Assembly: GCA_016630905.1 (NCBI GenBank) | Contig: WBMQ01000005.1 | Span: forward strand, 1,736,001-1,800,000 | Reading direction: 5' to 3' | Origin: Capillidium heterosporum | Lineage: Eukaryota; Entomophthoromycota; Entomophthoromycetes; Entomophthorales; Capillidiaceae | DNA: 64,000 nucleotides | Part shown: positions 22,099 through 31,837 of the stretch, in pieces | Layout: the number at the start of each line of letters is the position of its first letter | Numbering within the stretch: position 1 is the stretch's first letter | Notes under the pieces: generated by a model | What the model was told of the DNA's origin: nothing | Seen by the model: only the letters and a program-made list of their open reading frames with translations | The model's database searches: none | Program-made: the position numbers and the translations under genes

Positions 22099-24096
22099 AT
22101 GGATGAACTTAGGATCAAAGTATACGAACCAGAGAAAGACAACTTTAAGAGCAAACGACAAAGTCAAGAGAAGATTCGAAGGGAGAATGTATTGGCCAAT
22201 AAGAATGAGATTGAAATCGGTTTAGGTAAATTACTAACTTTCCTCAATGCGGTTGAAAATACTTTAAAGTCCAAGCAAGTCTTTTCGCAAAGTAGATCGG
22301 CCAATGTCGAACTTTGGAATAAAAGAAACAACAATATTTACGACCTCCTTACCTACATTCGGAAGTATGCAGTTTGGCTCAACAATCAGATTAAAAGTAT
22401 AAACAACTCACCTTTCTCATACAATGAAAATAAGCTATCAACTGAACGACTATTAACGATAGAAAACTCATTAAATCGCATTATTATGAAGGTGGAAAGT
22501 TTGAGTGGGGTATCTATGGATCAGATAGTCAACTTTACAAGAGGTAGGTTCGATATTGAAAACGCAGATAAAGTGAATTCTATGGATTACGGCCGTTTCC
22601 TCGAAGTGGCTACTCATGCCAACGCTTGCTACTTGGACATACTCAAGGATATACCCAACCATCTGAAGAGGTTCAAGAGTAGAGACACGACTCCCGATTT
22701 GCTCTCATATACCGTCATCGCTTGTCTGAGCCGTTTTCTCGATCCATCGCCCAATTTCACCTATTCTGACATCTATCACAATGCGATTCAGAACATCGAG
22801 CTACTTTTACCTAAAGTGTACGCCAACCCTAGTGTCGAAAGTTTGAGAGGGTTCCTAATCTTACAACGACTTCCGCTTTTTTCTGGCAATCTCAGTCTGG
22901 CCCTCAAGTACTTGAACATCGCTATCAACATGGCAAAATCGCTTGGTATCAAGATACGAACCTTCCAACTAATCAACGACAAGTCCGAACTGGTTAAAGA
23001 TGACGCTTTTGATGAATATATAGTTGCTTGTTTCGGTACTGGTGATATGATGTCTAAATCAAAGCTAACTTACAAGGATGAAACTCCTCAGCCACCACCA
23101 CTATCGACCCACTTTTCTATTAGTTTCTTCCTACCCCGTTCCAAACCTCAGTACGAATCAAATAAAGTCCTACCAGCAAGCTACAAGCACAAGATATGGG
23201 GCGCTATAATGGAAGTCATCAACAACTGTCGGCTTCAATATAACCCGAGCATCGATCCTTCGGTTCTCAATTCTACTTTAAGGGTTTCACCCACCAAAGT
23301 ACATGCTATTTACGCCAATATTGTATCTCAGCTACCTATCTTAGCTGAGCCATTGTCTTTCGCCAAGCATATATCCCCTGAAGCCTACAGGACCATCAGT
23401 AAAAGTTCATTCATTTGTGAGAATTCCTCCTGTAGTTGTGACCATTTCAACAACATCGCTTTGTGCCACTCCATCTACGCCTACAATGCCACTATCAGCT
23501 TACTTTATCCTAGCATCATCGTCAAGCCATACCCTTGCCTCTTTCCTTGGCAGGAGTTAATACAGCTGCTCAAAGCGTCACACCACCATTCACTACTTTA
23601 CTTTTATATGGCCAATATTCATCTCAAGGACATGCTAGTTAGGTACTCAAATAGCAGATGCTCCCAAGCACAATTTATTTTTCATTCTATAAATAACTAT
23701 TTACTTCAATACCCGCAACCCCAACCTGTTGACAAAGTTAGCCACAACATAGCCTTCAACCAGTACAACTTGTCGAGTACCCTGTTTAACGAGCTTATTT
23801 ATGCTTATTTTGTCTACCTCAACGCACTATGTACTTTGAGAAAGATGCCTGATCTGGATTTGAATATTTTCGGTATGAATACTGTCTTAAACGATAGCAC
23901 CTATGAGCAGACTATGGAGACGATTGAAACTTGTTTACGTTCCCGTATCGACCACATATTGGCTCTTTATAAGCTTTATGTGTCGTTCCCTGACCCAGTT
24001 GACAATTTTAATATTAGTCCTATCTATGAGCATATGCTGGATGCTAGTTCCAACTTTACTATCCCAGTCTTGAGCTCTTGGACACATACTAACTAA
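22099..24096 (+). CDS. Fungal transcription regulator-like protein (fungal_trans / middle homology region)
   Basis: 665 residues, single exon. The N-terminal ~45 residues are highly charged (Lys/Arg/Glu), followed by a helical region. About residues 165-300 match the fungal_trans pattern: an ALL-helical stretch with YHNAIQNIELLLPKVYANPS, SLRGFLILQRLPLFSGNLSLALKYL, then NIAINMAKSLGI, the equivalent of the usual A-x-x-M-A-x-x-L-G-L signature. No Zn2Cys6 cluster is present in the protein or in the frame just upstream; the only cysteine group (C-ENSS-C-S-C, around residues 440-450) is not of that type. It could have lost its DNA-binding finger, have a missed 5' exon, or work through a partner. 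Assigned from pattern, not search. Confidence 0.6.
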   Translation: MDELRIKVYEPEKDNFKSKRQSQEKIRRENVLANKNEIEIGLGKLLTFLNAVENTLKSKQVFSQSRSANVELWNKRNNNIYDLLTYIRKYAVWLNNQIKSINNSPFSYNENKLSTERLLTIENSLNRIIMKVESLSGVSMDQIVNFTRGRFDIENADKVNSMDYGRFLEVATHANACYLDILKDIPNHLKRFKSRDTTPDLLSYTVIACLSRFLDPSPNFTYSDIYHNAIQNIELLLPKVYANPSVESLRGFLILQRLPLFSGNLSLALKYLNIAINMAKSLGIKIRTFQLINDKSELVKDDAFDEYIVACFGTGDMMSKSKLTYKDETPQPPPLSTHFSISFFLPRSKPQYESNKVLPASYKHKIWGAIMEVINNCRLQYNPSIDPSVLNSTLRVSPTKVHAIYANIVSQLPILAEPLSFAKHISPEAYRTISKSSFICENSSCSCDHFNNIALCHSIYAYNATISLLYPSIIVKPYPCLFPWQELIQLLKASHHHSLLYFYMANIHLKDMLVRYSNSRCSQAQFIFHSINNYLLQYPQPQPVDKVSHNIAFNQYNLSSTLFNELIYAYFVYLNALCTLRKMPDLDLNIFGMNTVLNDSTYEQTMETIETCLRSRIDHILALYKLYVSFPDPVDNFNISPIYEHMLDASSNFTIPVLSSWTHTN

Positions 24097-24837
24097 ATTA
24101 TTTTCAGATGTGGTTTTAGTTACTATATTTTGTATGTATTATAATACAGATTTGTCGACGATATGCTATATGAAGTCAGTGAGGTCTAAGTTTTAGTATA
24201 TTTCCTATTCGTAGCTGTTGCTATATACTTGTGTTTCTTGTACTGACAGATTAGTTCACTTAATCATTTAGATATTCCAAAACCGAGCTTTTGCATGGGC
24301 TTAGAATTCAATTTGTCTACTTTCCGACTACATCCCCCTCAAGGTAAGTTGGTAAAGAGATATTCACATATACAGCTTTTTTAGCAAGCTGGCTCCTCAA
24401 AATATATTAGTTTGTCATAAATTTGAAATCAACCTTTCAGTTTCAGTTAGAAAAGCACTTTAAAGTCAAATTCTGTTATAGATTTACTTTCAGTTCATCA
24501 GTCAAGTTTAGGGTTTATTTAGAAGTTGAGACTCTTGATGTGTTTAATAGACAACAGAAATATAGTTACATTGATAGGTAGCTTGGCATTCGTTGAGTTT
24601 AAAATTCGATAGTTAAATAAATACATAATTTGGAAAAGTGTTGCTACTGCACAATATATAGGGATGTACAACTTAAACCACAACAAACACTCTTACAAAT
24701 CGATGTTTTTATATATCAAGGATCTTCATCAGGTAAACCAACTTTACTTTTGTATCAATTTTTATTTATGCCCTTAAATCTTCAATCTTTTAATTATATT
24801 TACTTAGTATTGTATCTAAATTTTAGTCCTTGAATAA
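24097..24837. other. intergenic, 0.7 kb
   Basis: AT-rich. A 67-codon open stretch at 24630-24833 starts on TTG and is probably chance. Nothing else seen. Confidence 0.45.
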
Positions 24838-25130
24838 ATGAGATTTCTCACAATTCTTGAAGCCATTTTAAGAGTTGACCTTTCAAACATTAACGCCAGT
24901 TACAAAAGAATCGAGACCGAATGTAAGTGAACTAACTTGAACATCCACTATCAAACTATCGATTTGAAAAGGAACAATTTTTAATGAAGCTACTAATAAA
25001 GCAACCTACATTCCAGTCCACATTATTGAGAATCTAGATATGAAGCTTGTAAACTTTGAAGATTATATACAGAGCAAAGATGAAAATTTTAATGGCGAAA
25101 AGACTTAGGACTACCTTGCTAAAAGTGATT
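24838..25130 (+). other. Possible 5' exons of the BTB gene
   Basis: ATG at 24838 opens a short exon (MRFLTILEAILRVDLSNINA...) ending at a strong donor (GTAAGT, near 24924). A matching branch site (TACTAAT) and acceptor (CATTCCAG, near 25018) keep the frame open (FHIIENLDMKL...). A TAG then occurs near 25108 unless a second, weaker intron (GTAAAC ... CTTAG) removes it, after which DYLAKSDFQIILTGK reads on. The pieces fit a host gene 5' end, but the link to the BTB exon is unproven. Confidence 0.3.
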
Positions 25131-25281
25131 TTCAGATTATTTTGACTGGCAAGGTATTGGAAAATGTTACCTTTTACAGTACGTAAATTATTTAGCATTA
25201 CTTTAATGTAACTAGAATATGATTTATCTAAACTTGAAATTGGTATTGAACAGTTTTTGATCTTTACGTTGAAAGTTTTAG

Positions 25282-25752
25282 GTGATTTCAAGTACAGTTT
25301 TTCATGACAGCTTAAAGCTGGATGATTTTGTATTCTATAGTATGTATGACGTAAAATTTGAGCATAAGAGTGATCAAGTATGCCAAGCCAACAAAGATAC
25401 TAATGGTTCTGCAGATGTTCGATGCAGCAGCTTAAACAAAGTTATCCTGGTGGCTACCTCACTCTATTTCAAGCAGATGTCTGGGGTTGAGATGCATGAA
25501 ACTAACACCGATACGATCATAGTCAACGACATCAAGTATGCCAACCTCAAGTTTATCCTAAAATATATATATTCTAATTACATCGATATTGAATCCATCC
25601 AAAATTTGGTTGCTGAAAATGTCAAAGAGATCGTAGCCAAGTATCACATGTGGCAGCTTGACAAGCTTTACCACCTGTTGGAGAACCTCTTATTTGAATT
25701 ATTGGCCTTTGCTATCAACATACTACCTAACATGCCAAGTAGGGATGCCTAA
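25282..25752 (+). CDS. BTB/POZ domain protein (5' end uncertain)
   Basis: The open frame at 25282-25752 has no ATG at its start; it opens directly after TTTTAG, so it is either an internal exon with a splice acceptor there, or translation begins at the ATG at 25342. From that Met on the protein looks like a BTB domain: YDVKFEH at the first strand, LNKVILVATSLYFKQM (the usual H-K-x-x-L-x-x-x-S-x-x-F helix, with Asn for His), TIIVNDIKYANLKFILKYIYSNYIDI, and the last helices with AKYHMWQLDKLYHLLENLL. BTB domains mediate dimerisation and often link substrates to Cul3 ubiquitin ligases. Possible upstream exons lie at 24838-25130. Confidence is good for the domain and low for the gene ends. Confidence 0.6.
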   Translation: MISSTVFHDSLKLDDFVFYSMYDVKFEHKSDQVCQANKDTNGSADVRCSSLNKVILVATSLYFKQMSGVEMHETNTDTIIVNDIKYANLKFILKYIYSNYIDIESIQNLVAENVKEIVAKYHMWQLDKLYHLLENLLFELLAFAINILPNMPSRDA

Positions 25753-26612
25753 TCTATAGTTAGTGGTTTACTCGTTTCAATAAATGCTTAACTTTATCTA
25801 TTTTGCAATATACATTTTTACTTTAATATATAGTACTTGTATACGATTACTTGTAATTTTTTAATGTGTCAATATTTTAATTAGTTCAAATATGTGTACA
25901 TCAGCCTAGTAGCTGTTGGGAAAATGTAGAGATCGACTTGATCGTTAGATAAAGTTAGAAAATAAAGAGGACAGCTTTTTTGATGAAGACATAGTAGTGA
26001 TCCAAGGAATAAACTCATCTTAATGGAGCTTTAGCTCTTATATCTGCAACATTGTTTAGATAATAGATAGTGATGGATCTACCTATAAGTTACTTTAAGA
26101 AATTTAAAGAAAGGTATAGGTAGATGATAAGGAGACTGGATTGCATATTTAGTGGGCTGCAAGCCGGTTACAAGATTTCTAAATTTGAGAAATTTTTATG
26201 GTTGGACTGGTTGGAAATCCTCTTGGTCTTTTAAACACTGGGTAGATTTTGAAATGTAATTTTAGAGTCATATTTATGATGATGGCAAAGGTAGGTGCGA
26301 TACAATGTAGCACAAAGCTTTTTGAGTAGTAGCAGTGAAATATAAGTAGCTTAAAAGTGAAAGCAAAGATAATGGCAAAAATATATATTTATTTTAAAAC
26401 TAAGAGGTTAGCGGTGTAACGTACCACTTGAATACATGGATTTCAACAGTTTATTTTAATAGATGCAGTACAATTTGGTTACGTACTTGACGCTAAACGT
26501 GCATTAGTTAAAGTTAACGATAACGAGGTGAAATGGTGGGGGTGTCGGTAAGCGTATTGAAACACGCTTTCTAAATGTTAGTTGAGGTAAGTAGCTATGC
26601 GCTTATGGATAT
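25753..26612. other. intergenic, 0.9 kb
   Basis: No supported gene. It lies between two convergent genes (BTB protein and family copy D). Confidence 0.5.
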
Positions 26613-27407
26613 TTAAACCCTCGAAGCATCGGTAGCAGGAGGTGGAGGTGCCAGTGGGTCGTCGTAAGCAGGTGGGTCCAAAGTCGTCAATTGGTAGGTA
26701 GGGGGTGGTGGCGGTAAAAAGTAGTTGCTCGATTCACCGTCGTAAGGTCGACTACGTCCGTTCTCCATAGTTCGGTACCTTCTGGCATCGGTCCTGTTGT
26801 GGAATATGTATCTCGCTTTACTTTGAGCTGAACGTCGGTAATGCAAGAACCACTATATAAAAATTAGTATTTGGTTATTGAAATAAAAAAGTACCAAACT
26901 TTGACCCATGAATACGATGAAGACTAGACCTAAAGCAGCATAAAAGTTGGCAAAGAATTGGCCTAAAAAGTGGTACAGCAGGGAGACACCAACCGTTATG
27001 AAGACAAATATCGAAGCTGTAATACCCATCCTTATTAAAAAGGTACGTCGTATCGATAACTGCATCTCACGATGGGCTTTGGCATCGCCGTAGACCATTG
27101 CTTGATACAAGATTCGTGATAGATCGTTGCTGAAGGCGTAGTGGTACTTTATATCGATGGGGGCTTGTGGTCCAATTGGGATTAAGTTGGGGTCATCTTC
27201 CTCTAGTAAGTTTAGGTCACGAGCTAGAGCTGGTTCGTGAGCTATAAGCACCCGGACAAAGTTGGCTTCGAGGCCAAGCAGCTCTTCCCTGCTGCGTCCA
27301 CTAGTAGTCGATATATGAGTAGCATGGGTGGCGTGGACGTCTACGTCGGTTGATGCTGATGTTGTCGTAAGTGGATGTTGGGTTGTCCTTGCAGTCGTCG
27401 CTACCAT
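26613..27407 (-). CDS. Two-membrane-segment protein with PPxY tail (family copy D)
   Basis: Exon 1 is 27407-26895 (171 codons), intron 26894-26853 (42 nt, GTACTT start, AATACTAAT branch site, ATATAG end), exon 2 26852-26613 (79 residues and stop), phase 0. Thr/His-rich N-terminus (ATTARTTQHPLTTTSAS), an acidic Leu-rich segment (ARDLNLLEEDDPN), then the family block IDIKYHYAFSNDLSRILYQA and MVYGDAKAH, with LSIRRTFLIRM leading into the first membrane segment; the second ends at FMGQSL where the intron sits. The tail is basic (WFLHYRRSAQSKARY), then carries PPPPPTY and DPPAYDD, two clear PPxY motifs. TATAAATA stands about 60 bases upstream. This is the best preserved form of the family. A WW-domain partner such as an Rsp5-type ligase is inferred. 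Confidence 0.75.
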
Positions 27408-30289
27408 CGAGATAGAAAGTTTAATAAAAAAGTGTTGATCTAGCTTGAATGAACTGAAAGCTTGCTCTATTTATAATGGACCAAAAAGAATTTAAATAAC
27501 TTGTTCATTTTTAATACATTTGTATTTTGGGCCTGACCAATCAGCTTGTGTAATAATTTGAAAATAGATGATTAGAGTGAGGACCTAATGTGACCTTTTA
27601 AAGGGGATAGCGCCAAAAGGAAGTGCAAACTTAGATGGAATGACAATCAGTAAACCTACCAACGTAGGTAGTAACCTAATACTGAGCTTAAAGTATCTGG
27701 CTACCTCGTCCATTTACTTTTACATTAGATTTTTGACCACCGGACTTTGGATGATTGATGGATGGATTCTTTTAGGATATAAATCCGACCCTGTCGTCGG
27801 TATTTTTCAAGTGGTGGTGAGACGTATTGAGGTTTACTCTATTATAGGACTTGCAAGCTTTTGCAATTTAAGATTTGACAGTAATATTTCGAGTCCCTCA
27901 CACTATCACGTACCCTACTGCAAGTTCCTGACTCCCTTGGCTTTGAGGGATATCCCCTTTCCCCACCTAAGTTTTATGACAAGTCTCACAACTGTATTAA
28001 AATTTTGAATTTTAACAGGCCTACCACTCAAATATAAAGTTTTGGCCCAATCTATATTTGATGGACTATGCACTTTACCTTCCACAAGAACTTTTATCTT
28101 GCTCGCCATTGGATACCAATTCTGAACAATCCCAATCACAACTACAACTCAGGGGTAAAAGTTAATTATAACTGATGAAAAACGAACCCTATGATCCATA
28201 CTTTGGAAGCGAAGTTTACTATATTTATATGTAAAGGGCCTCCTCAGTAGCCTGATTTGAATTGAATGGACCTAAACGATGTTTTCGGCAAGTTTACCAA
28301 CAAAGAAAACTAACTAGGTTCCGAAACTTTGTGCCTTTCGCCCTGTATTCCAATTGATTTAGCTAATAAATTTCATGTTGACGTTCAAGTTACCTGATTG
28401 GATAAATTTCCAAATTCGCGCTAAAAATAATTCCCATTTGTCAAGCGTATTTGGTAGTGGTTCTTGCACAATTTGGTCAACAACTTGATAATGGTAACAT
28501 AAATAGGAAGCTAGCAGTTCGGACCTTAGGTTCCTTTAATTGTAGCTTCGGGATCGCTATAAACGAATTTCCGATATCCATCTAGATTCTAGTAGAAATG
28601 GTATTTACAATTAGAATAAGCTGTAGAATTTTTAGCAAAAGTATTTACTATTCAAATCGAAACGATAGAAAGTATGGATTTATCAGCTGATGGTGGCGTT
28701 TTGAATGTGGACATCACCTTGTCTACCTTTCACTTTTCAAGGCTTATGTTTACATTATTAGTGTGGCCTTTTTTGTTTACATTTGTAACTATGACATTGG
28801 ATTCTAAGCTTTTAAGGCAGAGGATGACTCTCTAGAATAACTTTCGATTTGATGTGAGATAACTATGAACGACGACATGACGATAGAGGACGGTGGAATA
28901 GAAGTTCAATTAATTGGTTTTGATTATAGAATGGAAGCATTTCTAGCGTCGGTATTAGCTTTTGCCATAGTTTGATAACATTCCTTGCCTACAGGCAATT
29001 TATTTGATACGTAGTCAAAAGATGGACTATTACTATATCCTTGCAAACTATTGGATATGTCGTACATAGACTAGGAATATATATCCAATGCATCTACATT
29101 CTCAATCAGTAATCACTATTTGTACTTCTAAATGTGGCTTATAGTTGGGAGGGACACTACATAGATCGGCTTGTACTTGTTTCCAATCGTTATCATCTGC
29201 GACCTTAGTCTAGATAATAGTTTTGAGTAGCTCTAAAGAAATTGAATCTGGTTGAAATTTATAATAGCTATCGTACATATATAATATCTGAAACGCTTTA
29301 TTTTAAAACCCTTGTAAAGACACTATACTTAGAAGGCTGCTACATTTACCGACATGTTGGTCTTAAGGTATATATGGTACTAACAAAAGATCTAGCAGAA
29401 ACTGTATAAAAGTATGGAAAGCTACCCGAGATCTAACTCTACCAAGTTTCAAGTAAAATTTTGATACCGTGATGGACATACAGCTGTTTCAAAAGGTGCA
29501 GTCACACTATACATCGACTGTCAGGTACCAAACCTACCTGTCCAAAACTATGGCTGTCAATTAATTATCATTGCTGAACATAATCTAGACTTCGTAAAAA
29601 TATAAACATGATCACCTTACGTTTTATTTTTATCTAGCTCCATTCCTAAATATATCTCTTTCTAAGTACATCAATCAATTGGACTACTGTATTAGATTTT
29701 ACGATTGCCATTACTGTTTTCGCCTTTATACTATTATGGAGTTGGCCTTGCAGTTAATTGTATTACATATCGGCTTTTCTTTTGCATTGCCTTATATGGG
29801 TATGTTCGGTATTGTGTCGGATAGCTGTACAAGTTTGGAAATTAGCTTTAATGATGACTCAGTAGTGGTAAGGTATCAATATGAGAAACAGCTTTTAAGG
29901 TCTAGAGAAAGATAAGGGTAGCTACACCTCATGTATTTACTGAAACTTTTTTTCCAAAAATTGAAGACATATCCTTTACAAAGCACCTTAACCAAGGCCT
30001 TAAATCCTTCTATAAAAGTACGGCCAATTTGATTGACAGTTTATCTAGGTAAAAGGAGTGTTCCACATGTATAGGATAAAGTGTATTGATCAGTAAAGTT
30101 GAAGTAGGAAAAATTCAAGGCTGTTGTTTCGTGCTACCTAGTAAATGGTAACATAGAAGCTAAGTTGAGTACCTACGAGTTAGCTGCAATAATGGAGTTG
30201 GAACTACCACGTCCTTTTAGTTTAAAGTATAAAGACGGAGCCAGTAAACCCTACTTTTAAAAAGTTAGGCTAAATACAAATACAATTTA
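27408..30289. other. 2.9 kb gene-poor region
   Basis: No supported gene. A 122-codon open stretch at 27640-28008 starts with ATG but has no family features, and the opposite strand is partly open as well. At 29736-29912 a 59-residue reading (MELALQLIVLHIGFSFALP...) begins like a signal peptide or membrane segment; it might be a tiny secreted protein or a relic, at low confidence. Confidence 0.45.
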
Positions 30290-30604
30290 ATGAAGCTTGT
30301 CAAAACTATAATAGCCTTGCTATTAGCAATCGAACTAACCTATAGCTATGACGCATTATTACATAACAATCAAGTGTGACGTCGCTTGTATGGTGGATTA
30401 GGCCACAGCTTCAATAAGGTATCCAATTCAATCAAAGTACGCAAGGTATTGATACCCACTTGTGTCGAAGATCACAGGTACTGTGACCTTGATAAGAATG
30501 GGAGGTTTATCTTTATCCTATGTATTGGAAATACAAAGTGCCAGCACTATAGTGAATATAAAGTTTGGTGCTTTACTGATGTCGACGATTTGGCTTTTTA
30601 TTAG
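30290..30604 (+). pseudogene. Decayed small secreted protein, CBM19-like relative
   Basis: ATG 30290 gives a good leader (MKLVKTIIALLLAIELTYSY), and the same frame runs to TAG 30602, but a TGA at codon 30 interrupts it. The C-terminal part (CVEDHRYCDLDKNGRF, FILCIGNTKC, ending in VWCF) still shows five of the six cysteines of the module in order, with the central one missing. It is a paralogue of the remnant at 13073. A host pseudogene is the simplest reading; translation from a downstream start would lack a leader. Confidence 0.6.
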
Positions 30605-30677
30605 TGACTAATAATCCATAGTTCAAGTTGTATGCCTTTAGATGCTTGGAGTTGGGTTTTCAACTTTTCTTTTGTAG

Positions 30678-30702
30678 GGTAAGGTAAGGTAAGGTAAGGT
30701 AA
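30678..30702. repeat. Pentanucleotide repeat (GGTAA)5
   Basis: Five perfect GGTAA units in a row. A single degenerate version (GGTGTAAGGTAGG) stands at the matching place in the duplicated segment near 13806, so the array probably grew after the duplication. Confidence 0.8.
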
Positions 30703-31039
30703 TCTACAGGATGGCTTGAGTTTATTTTTGGTTTAGTTTTATTTTTGTTGATGTAGTAAATTGGTATTTATGATGGATGCGGGTAAAGGGCTCGATGCGT
30801 ATATGTGTATAGTTAAGTCTACTCAAACTTGGCTTTGAAGTTGAACTCTTACTTTGTGCTCTCGACGATAATAGTAGAGTATTTTATCTATATACAGCAT
30901 AGGGTAGGTCACAATCTTCCAAAAATAGTACAATAAAGATACATTTTAATTTGTCTAAACAGTTTGGATCGTCTTCAACTTTTCATAAGCGTTTAGAATG
31001 TATATTTATACAGGGCTATCAACTTGATAGGGTGACCCT

Positions 31040-31440
31040 ACCTATTACTTCATAGGTAATTATCCAAAGCTGTCATATCTACTCATCAATTCGATAAAGG
31101 TCCAGTCATTTTATTTTTGAAGCTAGTCTAGTTTAACTAGTGGCACCCTAATATGTAACTAGTAATCTCAGTTATTCGGATTGATGGGAGAATAAATAGG
31201 CCTACCTTCATTAAAGCCAATGTGCCAGATGGTAATGACAAGGCTCAACGATGTAATTTGCAACTAAGCTTGACGTTTTCTTTTCTGAAGGGTAGTAAAT
31301 GAGTTTTCACTGTATAATATCAAAGCTTCAAATTATCTGGTAGTGTAACTCGTCCGATCACCTGAATTTCTAGTGAAGGTACAGTAAATTTGGTTTGTAG
31401 TTTATGTTTGTAAGGTGGATTTGATGTATAAATGCGTATA
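31040..31440. repeat. diverged segmental duplicate of 14150-14530
   Basis: See the 14150 entry. Here the segment ends about 90 bases before the intact gene at 31529 and so probably contains its promoter. Confidence 0.55.
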
Positions 31441-31528
31441 ATTATACCAGCTTCCAAGTTGACAATTGATTTTAAAGGCAATATTGCATAGGTTCATATA
31501 GGCTTACATTATTCATAAAGTATTACAA

Positions 31529-31837
31529 ATGAAGCTCATCTACACCTTGATTGTTTTCACTTTTGCCTACGACGAGTACGCCGAGATGATGCAAAGCCTT
31601 TTAAATGATCATACCAACAATTTTATGCGTAGCTATCAAAGTTACATCGCCTACAATCTAACCTTATACCGACTTGACTACCTGTATAGCTTTGGAGTCT
31701 GCACTGATGGTACTACGTTTTGTGATTACAAGTACAACATGCTTTGGACCTGCATTCAAGACAACTATATTTTCCAACAGTGTGTCCCAGGTACTATATC
31801 CCAACAACAGAGTTCGAAAAACGTACTCTGTAACTAA
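31529..31837 (+). CDS. Small secreted CBM19-like protein, dispersed copy
   Basis: 102 residues, single exon. A short leader (MKLIYTLIVFTFAYDEY) is followed by a Tyr/Asn/Leu-rich linker and a C-terminal module that follows the array genes (CTDGTTFCDYKYNMLWTC, DNYIFQQCVPGT, and a last VLCN). The fifth cysteine, C in GTKC of the array copies, is Ser here (GTIS), so one of the three expected disulphides cannot form. The gene is open over its full length and may be functional but drifting. It lies at the end of a duplicated segment; the corresponding place near 14.6 kb has lost its gene. Confidence 0.65.
   Translation: MKLIYTLIVFTFAYDEYAEMMQSLLNDHTNNFMRSYQSYIAYNLTLYRLDYLYSFGVCTDGTTFCDYKYNMLWTCIQDNYIFQQCVPGTISQQQSSKNVLCN

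Larger units (their letters stand above)
30605..31528. other. intergenic, 0.9 kb, with duplicated segment and short tandem repeat
   Basis: Contains the GGTAA repeat at 30678-30702 and the second copy of the segment also found at 14150-14530. No gene seen. Confidence 0.55.

Noticed and set aside
27640-28008. 122-codon ATG reading upstream of family copy D
   Set aside because: No leader, domain or paralogue; the other strand is open over part of it, as expected in low-stop DNA.
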